From an uncultured Vibrio sp. (lineage in GTDB: Bacteria > Pseudomonadota > Gammaproteobacteria > Enterobacterales > Vibrionaceae), in the NCBI GenBank assembly GCA_947504195.1, contig CANNGN010000006.1, positions 1-64,000 on the forward strand: a stretch of DNA of 64,000 bases. Reading direction: 5' to 3'. Each line of letters starts with the position of its first letter. The first letter of the stretch is position 1. The position numbers and the translations under genes were made by a program. Below are positions 1 to 10,271 of this stretch, one piece after another. The notes beneath the pieces are model-generated. The model saw only the letters and a program-made list of their open reading frames with translations, was not told the DNA's origin and ran no database searches.

Positions 1-68
1 GTTCAGTTGGTTAGAATACCGGCCTGTCACGCCGGGGGTCGCGAGTTCGAGTCTCGTCCGTTCCGCCA
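1..68 (+). tRNA. tRNA-Asp (GTC), 5' end cut by window edge
   Basis: The sequence runs from within the D arm to the 3' CCA. The anticodon arm CGGCCTGTCACGCCGG has GTC in its loop, and the T arm contains GTTCGAG. The encoded CCA is at 66-68. The first nine or so bases of the gene lie upstream of the window. A Rho-independent terminator follows directly, so this is the last gene of its transcript. Confidence 0.95.
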
Positions 69-77
69 TTTACACAT

Positions 78-107
78 AAGCCTTAGCAGAAATGCTAAGG
101 CTTTTTT
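78..107 (+). terminator. Rho-independent terminator of the tRNA-Asp transcript
   Basis: A perfect stem AAGCCTTAGC / GCTAAGGCTT with a short AGAAAT loop is followed by a run of T. It lies ten bases after the tRNA CCA end. Confidence 0.9.
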
Positions 108-152
108 GTGCTTGTTTGTTAGAGATTGTGCTGTAGCTGTGTTTGTGAAAGT

Positions 153-213
153 AGAGCGGCAGTTCAGTTGGTTAGCTTATTTGTTTAGAGAAAGCGGCCT
201 GTCATGCCGGGGG
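153..213 (+). pseudogene. Decayed tRNA-Asp copy
   Basis: Bases 153-175 (AGAGCGGCAGTTCAGTTGG and on) match the acceptor and D-arm half of a tRNA-Asp gene. Bases 195-213 match the anticodon arm including the GTC anticodon, with one change from the intact copy (TGTCATGCC for TGTCACGCC). The two blocks are separated by 19 bases instead of 5, and no T arm or acceptor 3' half can be found after 213. It cannot fold into a tRNA, so I read it as a remnant of a tandem tRNA-Asp array. The rest of the stretch to crcB (about 214-437) holds nothing else I recognise. Confidence 0.7.
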
Positions 214-437
214 ATGCTTTTCCATACAAGGTTGGAACTGCGCTACGTATTTTTAAGTTGTTTCCGATAGATTAATAGAAATTGAGAGCTATTGAAAGAT
301 CTCTACTTATAAGTGACTCCTGTAACTTTTTAAATCTGAATTTTTTCTAACAGATTATCTCGTTTTAATTTTCGAATTTCTTCTCTGTTTTATGCAAATT
401 CACGGTATTATATTACTAATTAAAGTAAGGGATTTTT

Positions 438-821
438 ATGGGACAGTTTTCTATATTGAGTTTTATCGCTATTGGAGGCGCATTTGGTGCCTGCTCTCGA
501 TATCTAATTTCAGAGTTTTGTGTGTCATTATTAGGTAAGGGGTTTCCTTATGGCACATTAACTGTAAATGTCATTGGTTCATTTATGATGGGAATTTTGG
601 CAGCGGCTCTTCAAGGACAATTGATTCCAACTGAGCCATGGCGTCAAATTATTGGTCTAGGTTTTCTTGGAGCATTAACCACTTTCTCTACATTTTCTAT
701 GGATAATGTTGTACTGATGCAGCAGGGAGCATTCATTAAAATGGGGGTAAATATTGTACTTAACGTTGTATTGAGTATTTCAGCTGCTTGGTTAGGCTTT
801 CAACTGTTAACTAAAGCATGA
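438..821 (+). CDS. crcB: Fluoride channel CrcB/Fluc
   Basis: This 127-residue inner-membrane protein belongs to the CrcB/Fluc family, which exports fluoride as a dual-topology dimer. Four hydrophobic segments are visible. Family motifs are GGAFGACSRYLIS near residue 13, VNVIGSF near 43, and FLGALTTFSTFSMD near 75, with the Thr/Phe-rich pore segment. The length is normal for the family. The ATG is preceded by AAGTAAGGG at a suitable distance. The gene stands alone between the tRNA and the thi operon. I saw no fluoride riboswitch fold in its leader. Confidence 0.92.
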   Translation: MGQFSILSFIAIGGAFGACSRYLISEFCVSLLGKGFPYGTLTVNVIGSFMMGILAAALQGQLIPTEPWRQIIGLGFLGALTTFSTFSMDNVVLMQQGAFIKMGVNIVLNVVLSISAAWLGFQLLTKA

Positions 822-837
822 TTTTAATTAATTCCTC

Positions 838-866
838 TTGGTTATTACTAACCTAAGTCTTATAAT
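838..866 (+). promoter_or_regulatory. Promoter of the thi operon
   Basis: A TTGGTT -35-like hexamer (838-843) and a perfect TATAAT -10 (861-866) are 17 bases apart. They sit directly upstream of the TPP aptamer, so transcription would begin around 873. Confidence 0.75.
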
Positions 867-873
867 ATTTTCA

Positions 874-958
874 CTTGTCGGAGTGCCATATGGCTGAGAC
901 CGTTAATTCGGGATCCGTTGAACCTGATCAGGCTAATACCTGCGAAGGGAACAGGAGA
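874..958 (+). promoter_or_regulatory. TPP (THI-box) riboswitch aptamer
   Basis: The conserved blocks of the THI box occur in order: GGAGTGCC, GGCTGAGAC, a variable hairpin, GAACCTGATCAGG, CTAATACCTGCG and AAGGGAACAG. These form the helices that bind the pyrimidine and pyrophosphate of TPP. The aptamer precedes thiC, the usual TPP-controlled gene in gamma-proteobacteria, so the ligand should lower expression of the whole operon. Confidence 0.97.
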
Positions 959-2997
<2,039 letters not shown>

Positions 2998-3005
2998 GAG
3001 TTGAT

Positions 3006-4295
3006 ATGGTAACTATTAAACTACCTAATTATTTAACGGGCCTTATGGGCCCGATTGAGCGAGCGTTCGAGGCCGCGTACCAATCAGGGTTAGGAAGAAT
3101 TGAATTTAATTTTCTGGAAACAGAATCTCATCATATTTCTGCTTGCGTGGGCGGTAAGCGATATATCGTCGAGATAAACTCTTCAGTTTTTCCTTTGGCA
3201 AGCACTCTGGATTCATCTGCAAATTCGGAGTACGAGCTAGTTAGTTTCAATTATTTAGATAGCTCGATTCAAGTTAATCATCCTCAACCTTTGGTCAATG
3301 ACATTGGTTCATTGGTCGAAATAACTTGTTCGGGAAAGCCTGGTGAGGTTGCAGAGCGTTGGCACATCAGTGGAGAGGATCCATGTGAACTAAGCTCGGC
3401 TAGTTGGTTTGATTATAGTTCAGAGGAAACACAAGCTGGCCATTTAGGTTGGTTTGTGGCATCCCTCTGTTTAAACTTTTCAGTTCATGATTCTCTTCTC
3501 CTTGCTCATCTTGGCCGCAACGTTTCACGTGAAACGTGGGTTCATTCTCAGTTCGATTTCCTTACTTTGAACACAGCGAAAATCAATATCACTATTAATC
3601 AAAATATTACGCCGAGCGATGGTTTTCCAGCCGTTGATTTGCCGAAATTCAATTTATATCCAGTAGTATCTAATGAAAAGTTGATTCATGATCTTATTGA
3701 AAAAGGGGTGACGACAGTTCAATTCAGAGACAAATCGCCATCCTCCGATTATGAACTTCAGTTAGAACGAACGACGGAGCTAAGTAGGGCAAAGGGCATA
3801 CAGTTCTTTGTTAACGACTATTGGCACCTTGCGATTCGGCATAATTCATATGGTGTTCATCTCGGTCAGGAAGATATTAGTACGGCTGATTTAACTGCTA
3901 TCAAAGCAAACGGAATGCGTCTAGGTGTCTCGACGCACAGCTATTATGAAATCGTGCGTGCTCTAAGTATCTTGCCAAGTTATATCGCGTTAGGGCACAT
4001 TTTCCCAACAACAACTAAGGAGATGCCTTCAAAACCTCAAGGACTAGAAAGGCTAAAACTGTATAACGAGTTTATTGTTAAGAGTTGTGAAGTGCTAGGA
4101 GTCCATATTCCAACATGCGCGATAGGTGGAATAGACATAACCAACGCGCAGGCTGTACTCGATACTGGCGTTGATTCCATTGCCGTCGTTCGTGCAATAA
4201 CAGAGTCGAACGATTTGGATAAAACTCTACATCACTTTGATGCAATACAAAAAAAGAGCTCTTCATTAGAGAACGGAGTTACTGATGGAGCATAA
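3006..4295 (+). CDS. thiE: Thiamine-phosphate synthase ThiE with a long N-terminal extension
   Basis: Residues about 215-410 form a complete ThiE barrel, which joins HMP-PP and thiazole phosphate to give thiamine phosphate. Visible motifs are GVTTVQFRDKSPS, FFVNDYW, GVHLGQED, LGVSTHS, GHIFPTTTKEMPSKPQG and CAIGGI. The protein has 429 residues, about twice the length of ordinary ThiE (E. coli 211). The first 200 residues are not ThiE; a stretch near 143-180 (GHLGWFVASLCLNFSVHD and the ARLGRNVSRETW-like end) is faintly like the C-terminal part of ThiD-type kinases, but I cannot assign it. The gene follows thiC by eight bases and overlaps thiF by 11. A parS-like palindrome lies inside the extension. 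Confidence 0.9.
   Translation: MVTIKLPNYLTGLMGPIERAFEAAYQSGLGRIEFNFLETESHHISACVGGKRYIVEINSSVFPLASTLDSSANSEYELVSFNYLDSSIQVNHPQPLVNDIGSLVEITCSGKPGEVAERWHISGEDPCELSSASWFDYSSEETQAGHLGWFVASLCLNFSVHDSLLLAHLGRNVSRETWVHSQFDFLTLNTAKINITINQNITPSDGFPAVDLPKFNLYPVVSNEKLIHDLIEKGVTTVQFRDKSPSSDYELQLERTTELSRAKGIQFFVNDYWHLAIRHNSYGVHLGQEDISTADLTAIKANGMRLGVSTHSYYEIVRALSILPSYIALGHIFPTTTKEMPSKPQGLERLKLYNEFIVKSCEVLGVHIPTCAIGGIDITNAQAVLDTGVDSIAVVRAITESNDLDKTLHHFDAIQKKSSSLENGVTDGA
3520..3537. promoter_or_regulatory. parS-like ParB binding site within thiE
   Basis: ACGTTTCACGTGAAACGT is a perfect 18-base palindrome. Its inner 14 bases GTTTCACGTGAAAC are identical to the core of the bacterial parS consensus (TGTTNCACGTGAAACA). 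Only the outermost pair differs (C/G for T/A). It lies inside the thiE coding region, in the non-ThiE extension. Confidence 0.75.
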
Positions 4296-5070
4296 CACCA
4301 GAGATTGTGACTTTGTCCAATATCACCGTCAGATATCAGTGCCAGAATTTGGAGAAACAGGTCAGGTATGCCTCGATAGATCCAGTGTTTTAGTTATTGG
4401 TTGTGGCGGCCTAGGTACATTAGTGAGTACCTATTTGGTTAGCAGTGGGATCGGTTCGATAGTGATTAGTGATGATGATGTAATTGAGTTGTCCAACTTG
4501 CCACGTCAATTGAACTACACGCACCAGGATATTGGAAAACCCAAAGTAGATACGCTAAGGAATTCATTAGTTTCTAAGAGTTCTACCACTCGTGTTCGCG
4601 CGATAAATAAGAGAATGGATGCTCTTCAATTATCACTAGAAGTAGAACTTGCGAACGTAGTGATAGATTGCAGCGACAACTTTGAATCTCGCTTTTTACT
4701 AAATCAAGTCTGTCATAAAACTAGAACACCGCTAATCAGTGGATCAGCATCCGGTTGGGTGGGCCAATTAGCAACGTACTATAACCGGCCAAATTCCTCA
4801 TGTTACCAATGCTTAATTGACCCTAGTTCGGTCGATTCTTTAAATACCAACTGTGCAACGGTTGGAATTATATCTCCTGTTACTGGCGTAGTTGCGTCAC
4901 TTCAGGCAGTCGAAGCGCTGAAGTTACTCGCGATCGCAGAAGCAGAACTTCAGGTTAATAGTACACATTTAACAATATATGATGGCTTACAACGAAAATT
5001 TAGCGAGTTTGAAATACAACGAGATCCGTGCTGCGAGATATGCGGGTCAACCTGTGGAGAATCAAAATGA
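4285..5070 (+). CDS. thiF: Adenylyltransferase ThiF
   Basis: ThiF is an E1-like enzyme that adenylates the C-terminal glycine of ThiS so that it can accept sulfur for the thiazole ring. The 261 residues contain the nucleotide-binding loop VIGCGGLGT near residue 36, the DDDVIELSNLPRQ segment with the conserved Arg-Gln, and the zinc cysteines CYQC in the middle and CCEIC at the C-terminus. The ATG overlaps the end of thiE by 11 bases, and the stop overlaps the thiS start as ATGA, which fits translational coupling with its partner. Confidence 0.95.
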   Translation: MEHNTRDCDFVQYHRQISVPEFGETGQVCLDRSSVLVIGCGGLGTLVSTYLVSSGIGSIVISDDDVIELSNLPRQLNYTHQDIGKPKVDTLRNSLVSKSSTTRVRAINKRMDALQLSLEVELANVVIDCSDNFESRFLLNQVCHKTRTPLISGSASGWVGQLATYYNRPNSSCYQCLIDPSSVDSLNTNCATVGIISPVTGVVASLQAVEALKLLAIAEAELQVNSTHLTIYDGLQRKFSEFEIQRDPCCEICGSTCGESK

Positions 5071-5270
5071 TAAACATAATATTCAATGGTGACCAAGTCG
5101 CTGTGGATGATATGACCACGTTATCCTCACTACTCTCAAATATGAACATTCCGACTGTAGGGTGTGCAGTGTCTATTAACAGTATCATTGTCCCGAAAGG
5201 AAGTTGGGATATTGCCTGTGTTGAGTGTAATGACGAGATCTCTGTATTCAATATTGTCGCGGGAGGGTGA
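5067..5270 (+). CDS. thiS: Sulfur carrier protein ThiS
   Basis: This is a 67-residue ubiquitin-like sulfur carrier ending in the required Gly-Gly (IVAGG). ThiF adenylates that terminus, and it later carries the thiocarboxylate used by ThiG. I chose the ATG at 5067 because it overlaps the thiF stop (ATGA) and gives the usual length of about 66 residues; the reading frame is open another 13 codons upstream inside thiF. The stop codon abuts the thiG start. Confidence 0.93.
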   Translation: MINIIFNGDQVAVDDMTTLSSLLSNMNIPTVGCAVSINSIIVPKGSWDIACVECNDEISVFNIVAGG

Positions 5271-5272
5271 TG

Positions 5273-6037
5273 ATGTTAAAAATCGCAAATAAAAGCTTTG
5301 GTTCCCGTCTTTTTACCGGAACTGGAAAGTTTTCAAGCTCAAGTCAAATGATTGACGCTATCCTAGCAAGTGGCTCGGAGCTAGCGACAATGGCACTACG
5401 CCGAGTCGACGTCAATAAACCATTCGATGACATTCTTACTCCGTTAATCGAGAATAATATATCACTTCTGCCCAATACTTCAGGTGCAAAAAACGCCAAA
5501 GATGCTGTATATGCGGCACAACTTAGCAGAGAAGCCCTGGATACAAATTGGGTAAAACTGGAGATTCATCCAGATCCAAAATATCTCATGCCGGACCCAA
5601 TCGAAACCCTAAAAGCGGCTGAGGTGTTAGTAAATGACGGGTTCATTGTCTTACCTTACTGTCATGCTGACCCAGTGCTTTGCAAGCATTTGGAAGAAGT
5701 GGGGTGCCACGCCGTTATGCCATTAGGATCGCCAATAGGCAGTAATCTAGGACTAGCTAGCCGTGATTTTTTAGCGATAATCATCGAACAAGCAACCGTT
5801 CCTGTTGTGGTAGACGCGGGTATAGGAGCACCTTCTCATGCTGCTGAAGCGATGGAAATGGGAGCCGACGCTGTGCTTGTAAATACCGCTATCGCTTCTG
5901 CAGGGGACCCTAAGCAAATGGCAATAGCATTTGATTTGGCAATAAAAGCAGGGCGCAAGGCTCACTTGGCTAAATTAGGTGCCGTCAGTAATACCGCGAT
6001 TGCGAGTAGCCCATTAACCCAGTTTTTGGAGAATTAG
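5273..6037 (+). CDS. thiG: Thiazole synthase ThiG
   Basis: ThiG forms the thiazole ring from deoxyxylulose phosphate, dehydroglycine and ThiS thiocarboxylate. The chosen start at 5273 gives 254 residues beginning [20 protein letters not shown], matching the family N-terminus, with GGGAGGG five bases upstream. In-frame GTG (5267) and ATG (5270) are alternatives. Barrel motifs visible include [40 protein letters not shown] and [26 protein letters not shown] (shown here only by its ends). It sits between thiS and thiH and forms a complex with ThiH. Confidence 0.96.
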   Translation: MLKIANKSFGSRLFTGTGKFSSSSQMIDAILASGSELATMALRRVDVNKPFDDILTPLIENNISLLPNTSGAKNAKDAVYAAQLSREALDTNWVKLEIHPDPKYLMPDPIETLKAAEVLVNDGFIVLPYCHADPVLCKHLEEVGCHAVMPLGSPIGSNLGLASRDFLAIIIEQATVPVVVDAGIGAPSHAAEAMEMGADAVLVNTAIASAGDPKQMAIAFDLAIKAGRKAHLAKLGAVSNTAIASSPLTQFLEN

Positions 6038-6038
6038 T

Positions 6039-7151
6039 ATGAGTTTCTCGGAATATATTAAAAAACTTGATTGGGATGATATTAGGCTATGTATTTACTC
6101 GAAAACAGAAAGTGACGTTACTCGTGCACTAGGTAAAAAGTCTCTAACACTTGATGACTTTTGTGCGTTACTTTCACCTGCTGCTGAACCGTACCTTGAG
6201 CAAATTGCCCAGAAAGCGCAATCGTTAACTCGTAACCGTTTTGGTAATACAGTCAATATGTACGTGCCCTTGTATCTATCAAACCTTTGTTCAAATGTAT
6301 GCACGTATTGTGGATTTTCAATGGAAAATCGGATTAAGCGTAAAACATTAGATCTCAATGAAATAGGGAATGAGTTAGTCGCACTAAATAATATGGGGTT
6401 TGACAGTTTGCTTCTCGTAACTGGGGAGCATGAGTCAAAGGTTGGATTAGAATACTTTAAGGATGTTGTGCCACTTGCGAAGAGGCAGTTCAATTATTTG
6501 GCTATGGAGGTTCAGCCGCTTGAACAAGAAGAGTATCAACAGTTGATTGGTGTTGGTCTAGATGCGGTAATGGTTTACCAAGAGACCTATAATCGAATTA
6601 CGTATGCAGAGCATCATAAGCGTGGAAATAAATCTAACTTCGACTTTCGGCTAGATACGCCTGATCGTTTAGGGCGCGCAGGGATCGATAAAATTGGTTT
6701 GGGAGCGTTAATTGGTTTGGATGATTGGCGTGTCGATCTGATGTATCTCGCTCATCACCTTAGCTATCTCGAGAAGATGTATTGGAAGAGCCGATATTCT
6801 ATATCATTTCCTCGGCTAAGACCGTGTACTGGTGGAGTAGCAACTAAATCTGTCATGAGTGACCGCCAATTGGTCCAAGCAATCTGTGCTTTTCGAATGC
6901 TAAGCAATGAGGTTGAATTATCTCTTTCGACAAGAGAGTCGCCTGATATGCGAGATAATACAATTCCTATCGCTATTACCAGTATTTCTGCTGCTTCTAA
7001 GACCCAACCCGGAGGGTATTCAAATGATGATCAGGAGTTGGAACAATTTAGCACTGGTGATGATAGAAGTGCTGATGATGTCGCGTCTGCACTAATTGCA
7101 AAAGGTTTACAGCCAGTATGGAAAGATTGGGAACCAGTATTTTCTGGATAG
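6039..7151 (+). CDS. thiH: 2-iminoacetate synthase ThiH
   Basis: ThiH is a radical SAM enzyme that cleaves tyrosine to give dehydroglycine for the thiazole ring. The 370-residue protein has the CxxxCxxC cluster motif as CSNVCTYC (Cys 84, 88 and 91) and the family C-terminal domain with SISFPRLRP and a Cys at CTGG. E. coli ThiH has 377 residues. It is the last gene of the operon, one base after thiG. No T-run terminator follows. Instead there is an almost perfect inverted repeat containing a parS-like sequence. Confidence 0.96.
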   Translation: MSFSEYIKKLDWDDIRLCIYSKTESDVTRALGKKSLTLDDFCALLSPAAEPYLEQIAQKAQSLTRNRFGNTVNMYVPLYLSNLCSNVCTYCGFSMENRIKRKTLDLNEIGNELVALNNMGFDSLLLVTGEHESKVGLEYFKDVVPLAKRQFNYLAMEVQPLEQEEYQQLIGVGLDAVMVYQETYNRITYAEHHKRGNKSNFDFRLDTPDRLGRAGIDKIGLGALIGLDDWRVDLMYLAHHLSYLEKMYWKSRYSISFPRLRPCTGGVATKSVMSDRQLVQAICAFRMLSNEVELSLSTRESPDMRDNTIPIAITSISAASKTQPGGYSNDDQELEQFSTGDDRSADDVASALIAKGLQPVWKDWEPVFSG

Positions 7152-7176
7152 TCTATGTTTCATGTGAAACATAGAC
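7151..7176. promoter_or_regulatory. parS-like ParB binding site after thiH
   Basis: TGTTTCATGTGAAACA at 7156-7171 differs from the parS consensus TGTTNCACGTGAAACA at one central base (C to T). The symmetry extends outward to two 12-base arms (7151-7162 and 7165-7176) around a TG centre. It lies in the gap between convergent thiH and the aminopeptidase gene. Because no T run follows, a role as ordinary terminator is less likely. Confidence 0.75.
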
Positions 7177-7228
7177 TACGATATGATCAACTCTTCGTAA
7201 CTAATTGATAAATAGTGAATTATATTAA

Positions 7229-9028
7229 TTATTGTTGATGGTCAAGCGGAGCCGTAGCAGATTTTAACCAAGCAAGTGTGTCTCCTTCAACTAAAGGGGA
7301 CACATCGTTCCAAACTTTTTCATGGTACTGATTCAACCAATGAATTTCATGATCCAGTAGTAGGCTTGATTCAATAACGCGTTTATCGATAGGGCACCGT
7401 GTCAATGACTCAAACCCTAATACACTCATATCACCATCAGTTTCAAATTGAACAACCAGTTCCAAGTTTTCTATTCTGATACCAAAACAGTTCTCTCGGT
7501 AGTATCCAGGTTCGTTTGACACGACCATTCCAGGTAACATCGCTATGGTATTCGGCGCTTTACTGATGCGTTGTGGACCTTCATGAACACTTAAAAAGTG
7601 CCCAACTCCGTGGCCAGTTCCGTGGTCGTAATCATAACCATAAGACCATAAATGTTGTCTAGCCAAAATATCGAGTTGATGGCCAGTAGTGCCTTTAGGA
7701 AAACGAGCAGAAGCAAGTGCGATATGCCCTTTTAACACAAGCGTAAACTGTTGTTTCATTTCAGCTGAAGGCGTGCCAATCGCAATAGTACGCGTAATAT
7801 CCGTTGTACCATCAAGGTATTGGCCTCCAGAATCAACGAGATAGAGTGAGTTTTCACTTAATGTACCAGGTTGAACCTGATCGACATGATTATAATGGCA
7901 CATCGCTGCGTTGCTACCCACTGCTGAAATAGTATCAAAGCTCAGATCAACGAGAGTGTCGTCTTCACGACGAAACAGTTCTAATTGGTCAGAAAGTTGA
8001 GCCTCGTTTAACCAATTTTTAGTCGAAACTTGTTGATCTAACCACGTCAAAAATTTGACCATGGCTGCTCCATCTCTAACGTGACAAGACTTCATACCTT
8101 TGACTTCAATACTATTTTTCTCAGCCTTGATCATTAAACATGGATCGTCCTGATTAACGATATGTGCATCAGTATTTTGCAAGGTTAATGTTATCCACGA
8201 ATTGGTATTCACAGGATCAACTAACACCCGTTTGTTTGACAACCTATTGAGATAGTCCTGAAGTAATATAGGATCCACTACGTTTACGTCGGGACCAACA
8301 TGCAAATCAAAACCTTCGACAATGCGATCCTGCGATATAAAAAAGTCGACGCTTGAATCGTTGTGAATGATCGCATGTGAAAGTAAAACTGGTAGTCGGG
8401 ATACATCAAGACCACGAATATTTAGTAGCCAACAGATGGAATCAAGTTGAGTTAAAATCGCGCAATCGAGGTTCGAAGATTTTAGTTTACTGGCAATGAT
8501 CGTTCGCTTGTCTTGACTCGATTGGCCAGTTAAGTCTAGTGGCATCAAGCGTACCGGGGATAAGATGGCTTGGGGACGGTCGAGCCAAAGTTCGTCGATG
8601 GGGTTCCGATCTACTGGAATAAGAGTTAAAGCGCCATTCAAAGAGGTTTGAGCATTCTCAAGCCAACGAGCACGATGCATACGAGGATCAAACCCAACTT
8701 TACTAGAGTTCGGTAGAGTAGAGCATACCCAAGTCAAAAAGGGATCTTCGATGAGGTGATGGAATTCAAATAGCGATTCAGGTACTTGTTTCGTAACTTG
8801 GACGGTATAACGACCATCAACAAAGATTGCCGCTCTTTTTTGCGTTATAACCGCAACTCCAGCTGAGCCGGTAAAGCCGGTTGCCCAATAAAGGCGTTCA
8901 TTGTGTGCTGGAATATACTCACCTAAGTATTCATCTTCGTGTGGGACAATAAAAGCGTCGAGATCATTTTCAACTAACCACTGGCGAATTGATGATATCC
9001 TTTCAAAGGTAAGCTCGTGCATAGTCAT
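7229..9028 (-). CDS. M24-family Xaa-Pro aminopeptidase (aminopeptidase P)
   Basis: This 599-residue protein is of the long, three-domain aminopeptidase P type that removes N-terminal residues preceding proline. Two creatinase-like N-terminal domains fill about residues 1-320. The catalytic pita-bread domain has all five metal ligands: two Asp in VDSGGQYLDGTTDITRT, His in GTGHGVGHFLSVHEGP, and two Glu in SNEPGYY and IRIENLE. A GAGGAAC ribosome site precedes the ATG at 9028; a second ATG two codons later is also possible. There is no signal peptide, so it is cytosolic. Confidence 0.93.
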   Translation of the reverse strand: MTMHELTFERISSIRQWLVENDLDAFIVPHEDEYLGEYIPAHNERLYWATGFTGSAGVAVITQKRAAIFVDGRYTVQVTKQVPESLFEFHHLIEDPFLTWVCSTLPNSSKVGFDPRMHRARWLENAQTSLNGALTLIPVDRNPIDELWLDRPQAILSPVRLMPLDLTGQSSQDKRTIIASKLKSSNLDCAILTQLDSICWLLNIRGLDVSRLPVLLSHAIIHNDSSVDFFISQDRIVEGFDLHVGPDVNVVDPILLQDYLNRLSNKRVLVDPVNTNSWITLTLQNTDAHIVNQDDPCLMIKAEKNSIEVKGMKSCHVRDGAAMVKFLTWLDQQVSTKNWLNEAQLSDQLELFRREDDTLVDLSFDTISAVGSNAAMCHYNHVDQVQPGTLSENSLYLVDSGGQYLDGTTDITRTIAIGTPSAEMKQQFTLVLKGHIALASARFPKGTTGHQLDILARQHLWSYGYDYDHGTGHGVGHFLSVHEGPQRISKAPNTIAMLPGMVVSNEPGYYRENCFGIRIENLELVVQFETDGDMSVLGFESLTRCPIDKRVIESSLLLDHEIHWLNQYHEKVWNDVSPLVEGDTLAWLKSATAPLDHQQ

Positions 9029-9220
9029 TGTTCCTCATAGATTAAAAAGTAAGCGGTAAATGTGATAATCAGCAAAATATAAGCTACGCTTTTTTAAGGA
9101 CGCTATCAAATCAAAAACAAAGCTTAAAAATGAAAAAAAGAATATAAAAAGACTTTGTTGAAAAAGCGGACTAATATTATTACGAGAGATTCACTTACGG
9201 TGTTAGACTATTTTTATTAT

Positions 9221-9243
9221 CGCAATATACCAAGTATATTGCG
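9221..9243. repeat. Perfect 10-base inverted repeat upstream of the 93-residue gene
   Basis: CGCAATATAC and GTATATTGCG flank a CAA spacer. The repeat ends 55 bases before the start of the next gene and has no T run, so it looks more like an operator or mRNA hairpin than a terminator. No other gene is present in 9029-9298. Confidence 0.6.
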
Positions 9244-9298
9244 CATCGTTAATGCACCTCTCAAATATTCTAACCACCCATATTTGGAATGATAAAGC

Positions 9299-9580
9299 AT
9301 GTCAATGACAACCTATGAAATGGCTCGTTTGCTAGAGCAAATGGAAGAATCTCCAGAGAAGGTTATGTTCGGAAAAGTACTGATTGAGCTTGGTAATCAG
9401 AGTAGTGAGCGAGTTCGTAGTGCTGCAAAACAAGTACCAGTTCCGGTTCTACGTGATCTTGTTTATCAGTTTAATCAAGTTATTGACTCTAGAAAAAATG
9501 AGCAAATCGACACATTGGCTAAAGAGATCGCTGACAAAGGAATCTCGGCAGAAGAATTGCTAAATTATCTCAATAAATAA
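9299..9580 (+). CDS. Small conserved-looking protein of unknown function
   Basis: The 93-residue, charged and helical protein has no signal peptide, membrane segment or metal motif. The C-terminal third (near residues 58-92: Q-V-I-D-S-R-K-N-E, then DKGISAEELLNYL) resembles the end of the H-NS oligomerisation domain, which has a charged helix leading to a DGIDPNELLNSL-type segment. No H-NS DNA-binding C-terminal domain follows. The resemblance is by eye and may be chance similarity of helices. The gene stands alone between aminopeptidase P (minus) and asnC (minus), with its own inverted repeat upstream. Confidence 0.75.
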   Translation: MSMTTYEMARLLEQMEESPEKVMFGKVLIELGNQSSERVRSAAKQVPVPVLRDLVYQFNQVIDSRKNEQIDTLAKEIADKGISAEELLNYLNK

Positions 9581-9627
9581 TGGCTACAACAGTCTCATAG
9601 AATAGTATGACACAATCTAATAGTTCA

Positions 9628-10098
9628 TTATGGGTTTACATTTCTATTGATAGGGTTTTGTAAGCTAATTAATGTTTCGGTAGACTGAACTTCATTAATT
9701 GTCTGAAGTTTATCAATTAAAACATATTGCAGTTCTTCAATTGAGCGGCACATCAACTTGGCAAAAATATTATAAGCCCCCGTGGTATAGTAAGCTTCTA
9801 CCACTTCATCTAAAGCATTTAACTTTTCTAAAGCCGAATGATAATCTCGAGCAGCATTTAGGTTAATTCCAATGAAGCAACATACGTCGTATCCAAGCTT
9901 TTTAGTGTTTACGACCACTTCCGTTTTTTGAATAATGTCGGCAGATTTCATTTTCTCGATGCGAACATGGATTGTCGCTGGACTAACGTTGAATTTCTTT
10001 GCCATTTCTGCATAAGGTGTACGGGCATCGTCCATCAATATCTTCAAAATAGCACGATCGAGATCGTCAAGTTTCGCTGTCGTATTGGAATGCATCAT
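9628..10098 (-). CDS. asnC: Lrp/AsnC-family regulator AsnC
   Basis: AsnC is a small transcription regulator that responds to asparagine and activates asnA in E. coli. The 156-residue protein matches E. coli AsnC nearly throughout: LDDLDRAIL, ARTPYAEMAKKFNVSP, ATIHVRIEKMK in the N-terminal helix-turn-helix, then GYDVCCFIGI, LDEVVEAYYTTGAYNIFAK and the C-terminal TETLISLQNPI of the ligand domain. It is a lone gene here; its usual target asnA is not in the window. The start ATG is doubled (two adjacent ATG codons). Confidence 0.93.
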   Translation of the reverse strand: MMHSNTTAKLDDLDRAILKILMDDARTPYAEMAKKFNVSPATIHVRIEKMKSADIIQKTEVVVNTKKLGYDVCCFIGINLNAARDYHSALEKLNALDEVVEAYYTTGAYNIFAKLMCRSIEELQYVLIDKLQTINEVQSTETLISLQNPINRNVNP

Positions 10099-10271
10099 TA
10101 TTCCTTGATGTTCGAGTTAAATGACAGTATGTAATGACTAGTGTAACAAAGCGAATAAAATTGTTAAGTATAAAGCGTGAGAACAGGCGTCAAATACCCT
10201 ATGGTATAGGCTTGTTTCGATATATAGAGCAATGCTCTACCTGTACCACTAGAATGAGTTAGGAAGAAATT

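Noticed and set aside
7-270. 87-residue open frame at the window start
   Set aside because: It runs through the tRNA-Asp gene and the tRNA remnant and has no ribosome site.
270-437. Fluoride riboswitch before crcB
   Set aside because: I could not find the conserved pseudoknot elements of that aptamer in the leader.
5028-5066. Extended start for thiS
   Set aside because: It would lie inside thiF and add 13 residues not found in the ThiS family; the ATGA-coupled start at 5067 is better.
6095-6493. 132-residue minus-strand frame within thiH
   Set aside because: It lies opposite the radical SAM core of ThiH and has no start context.
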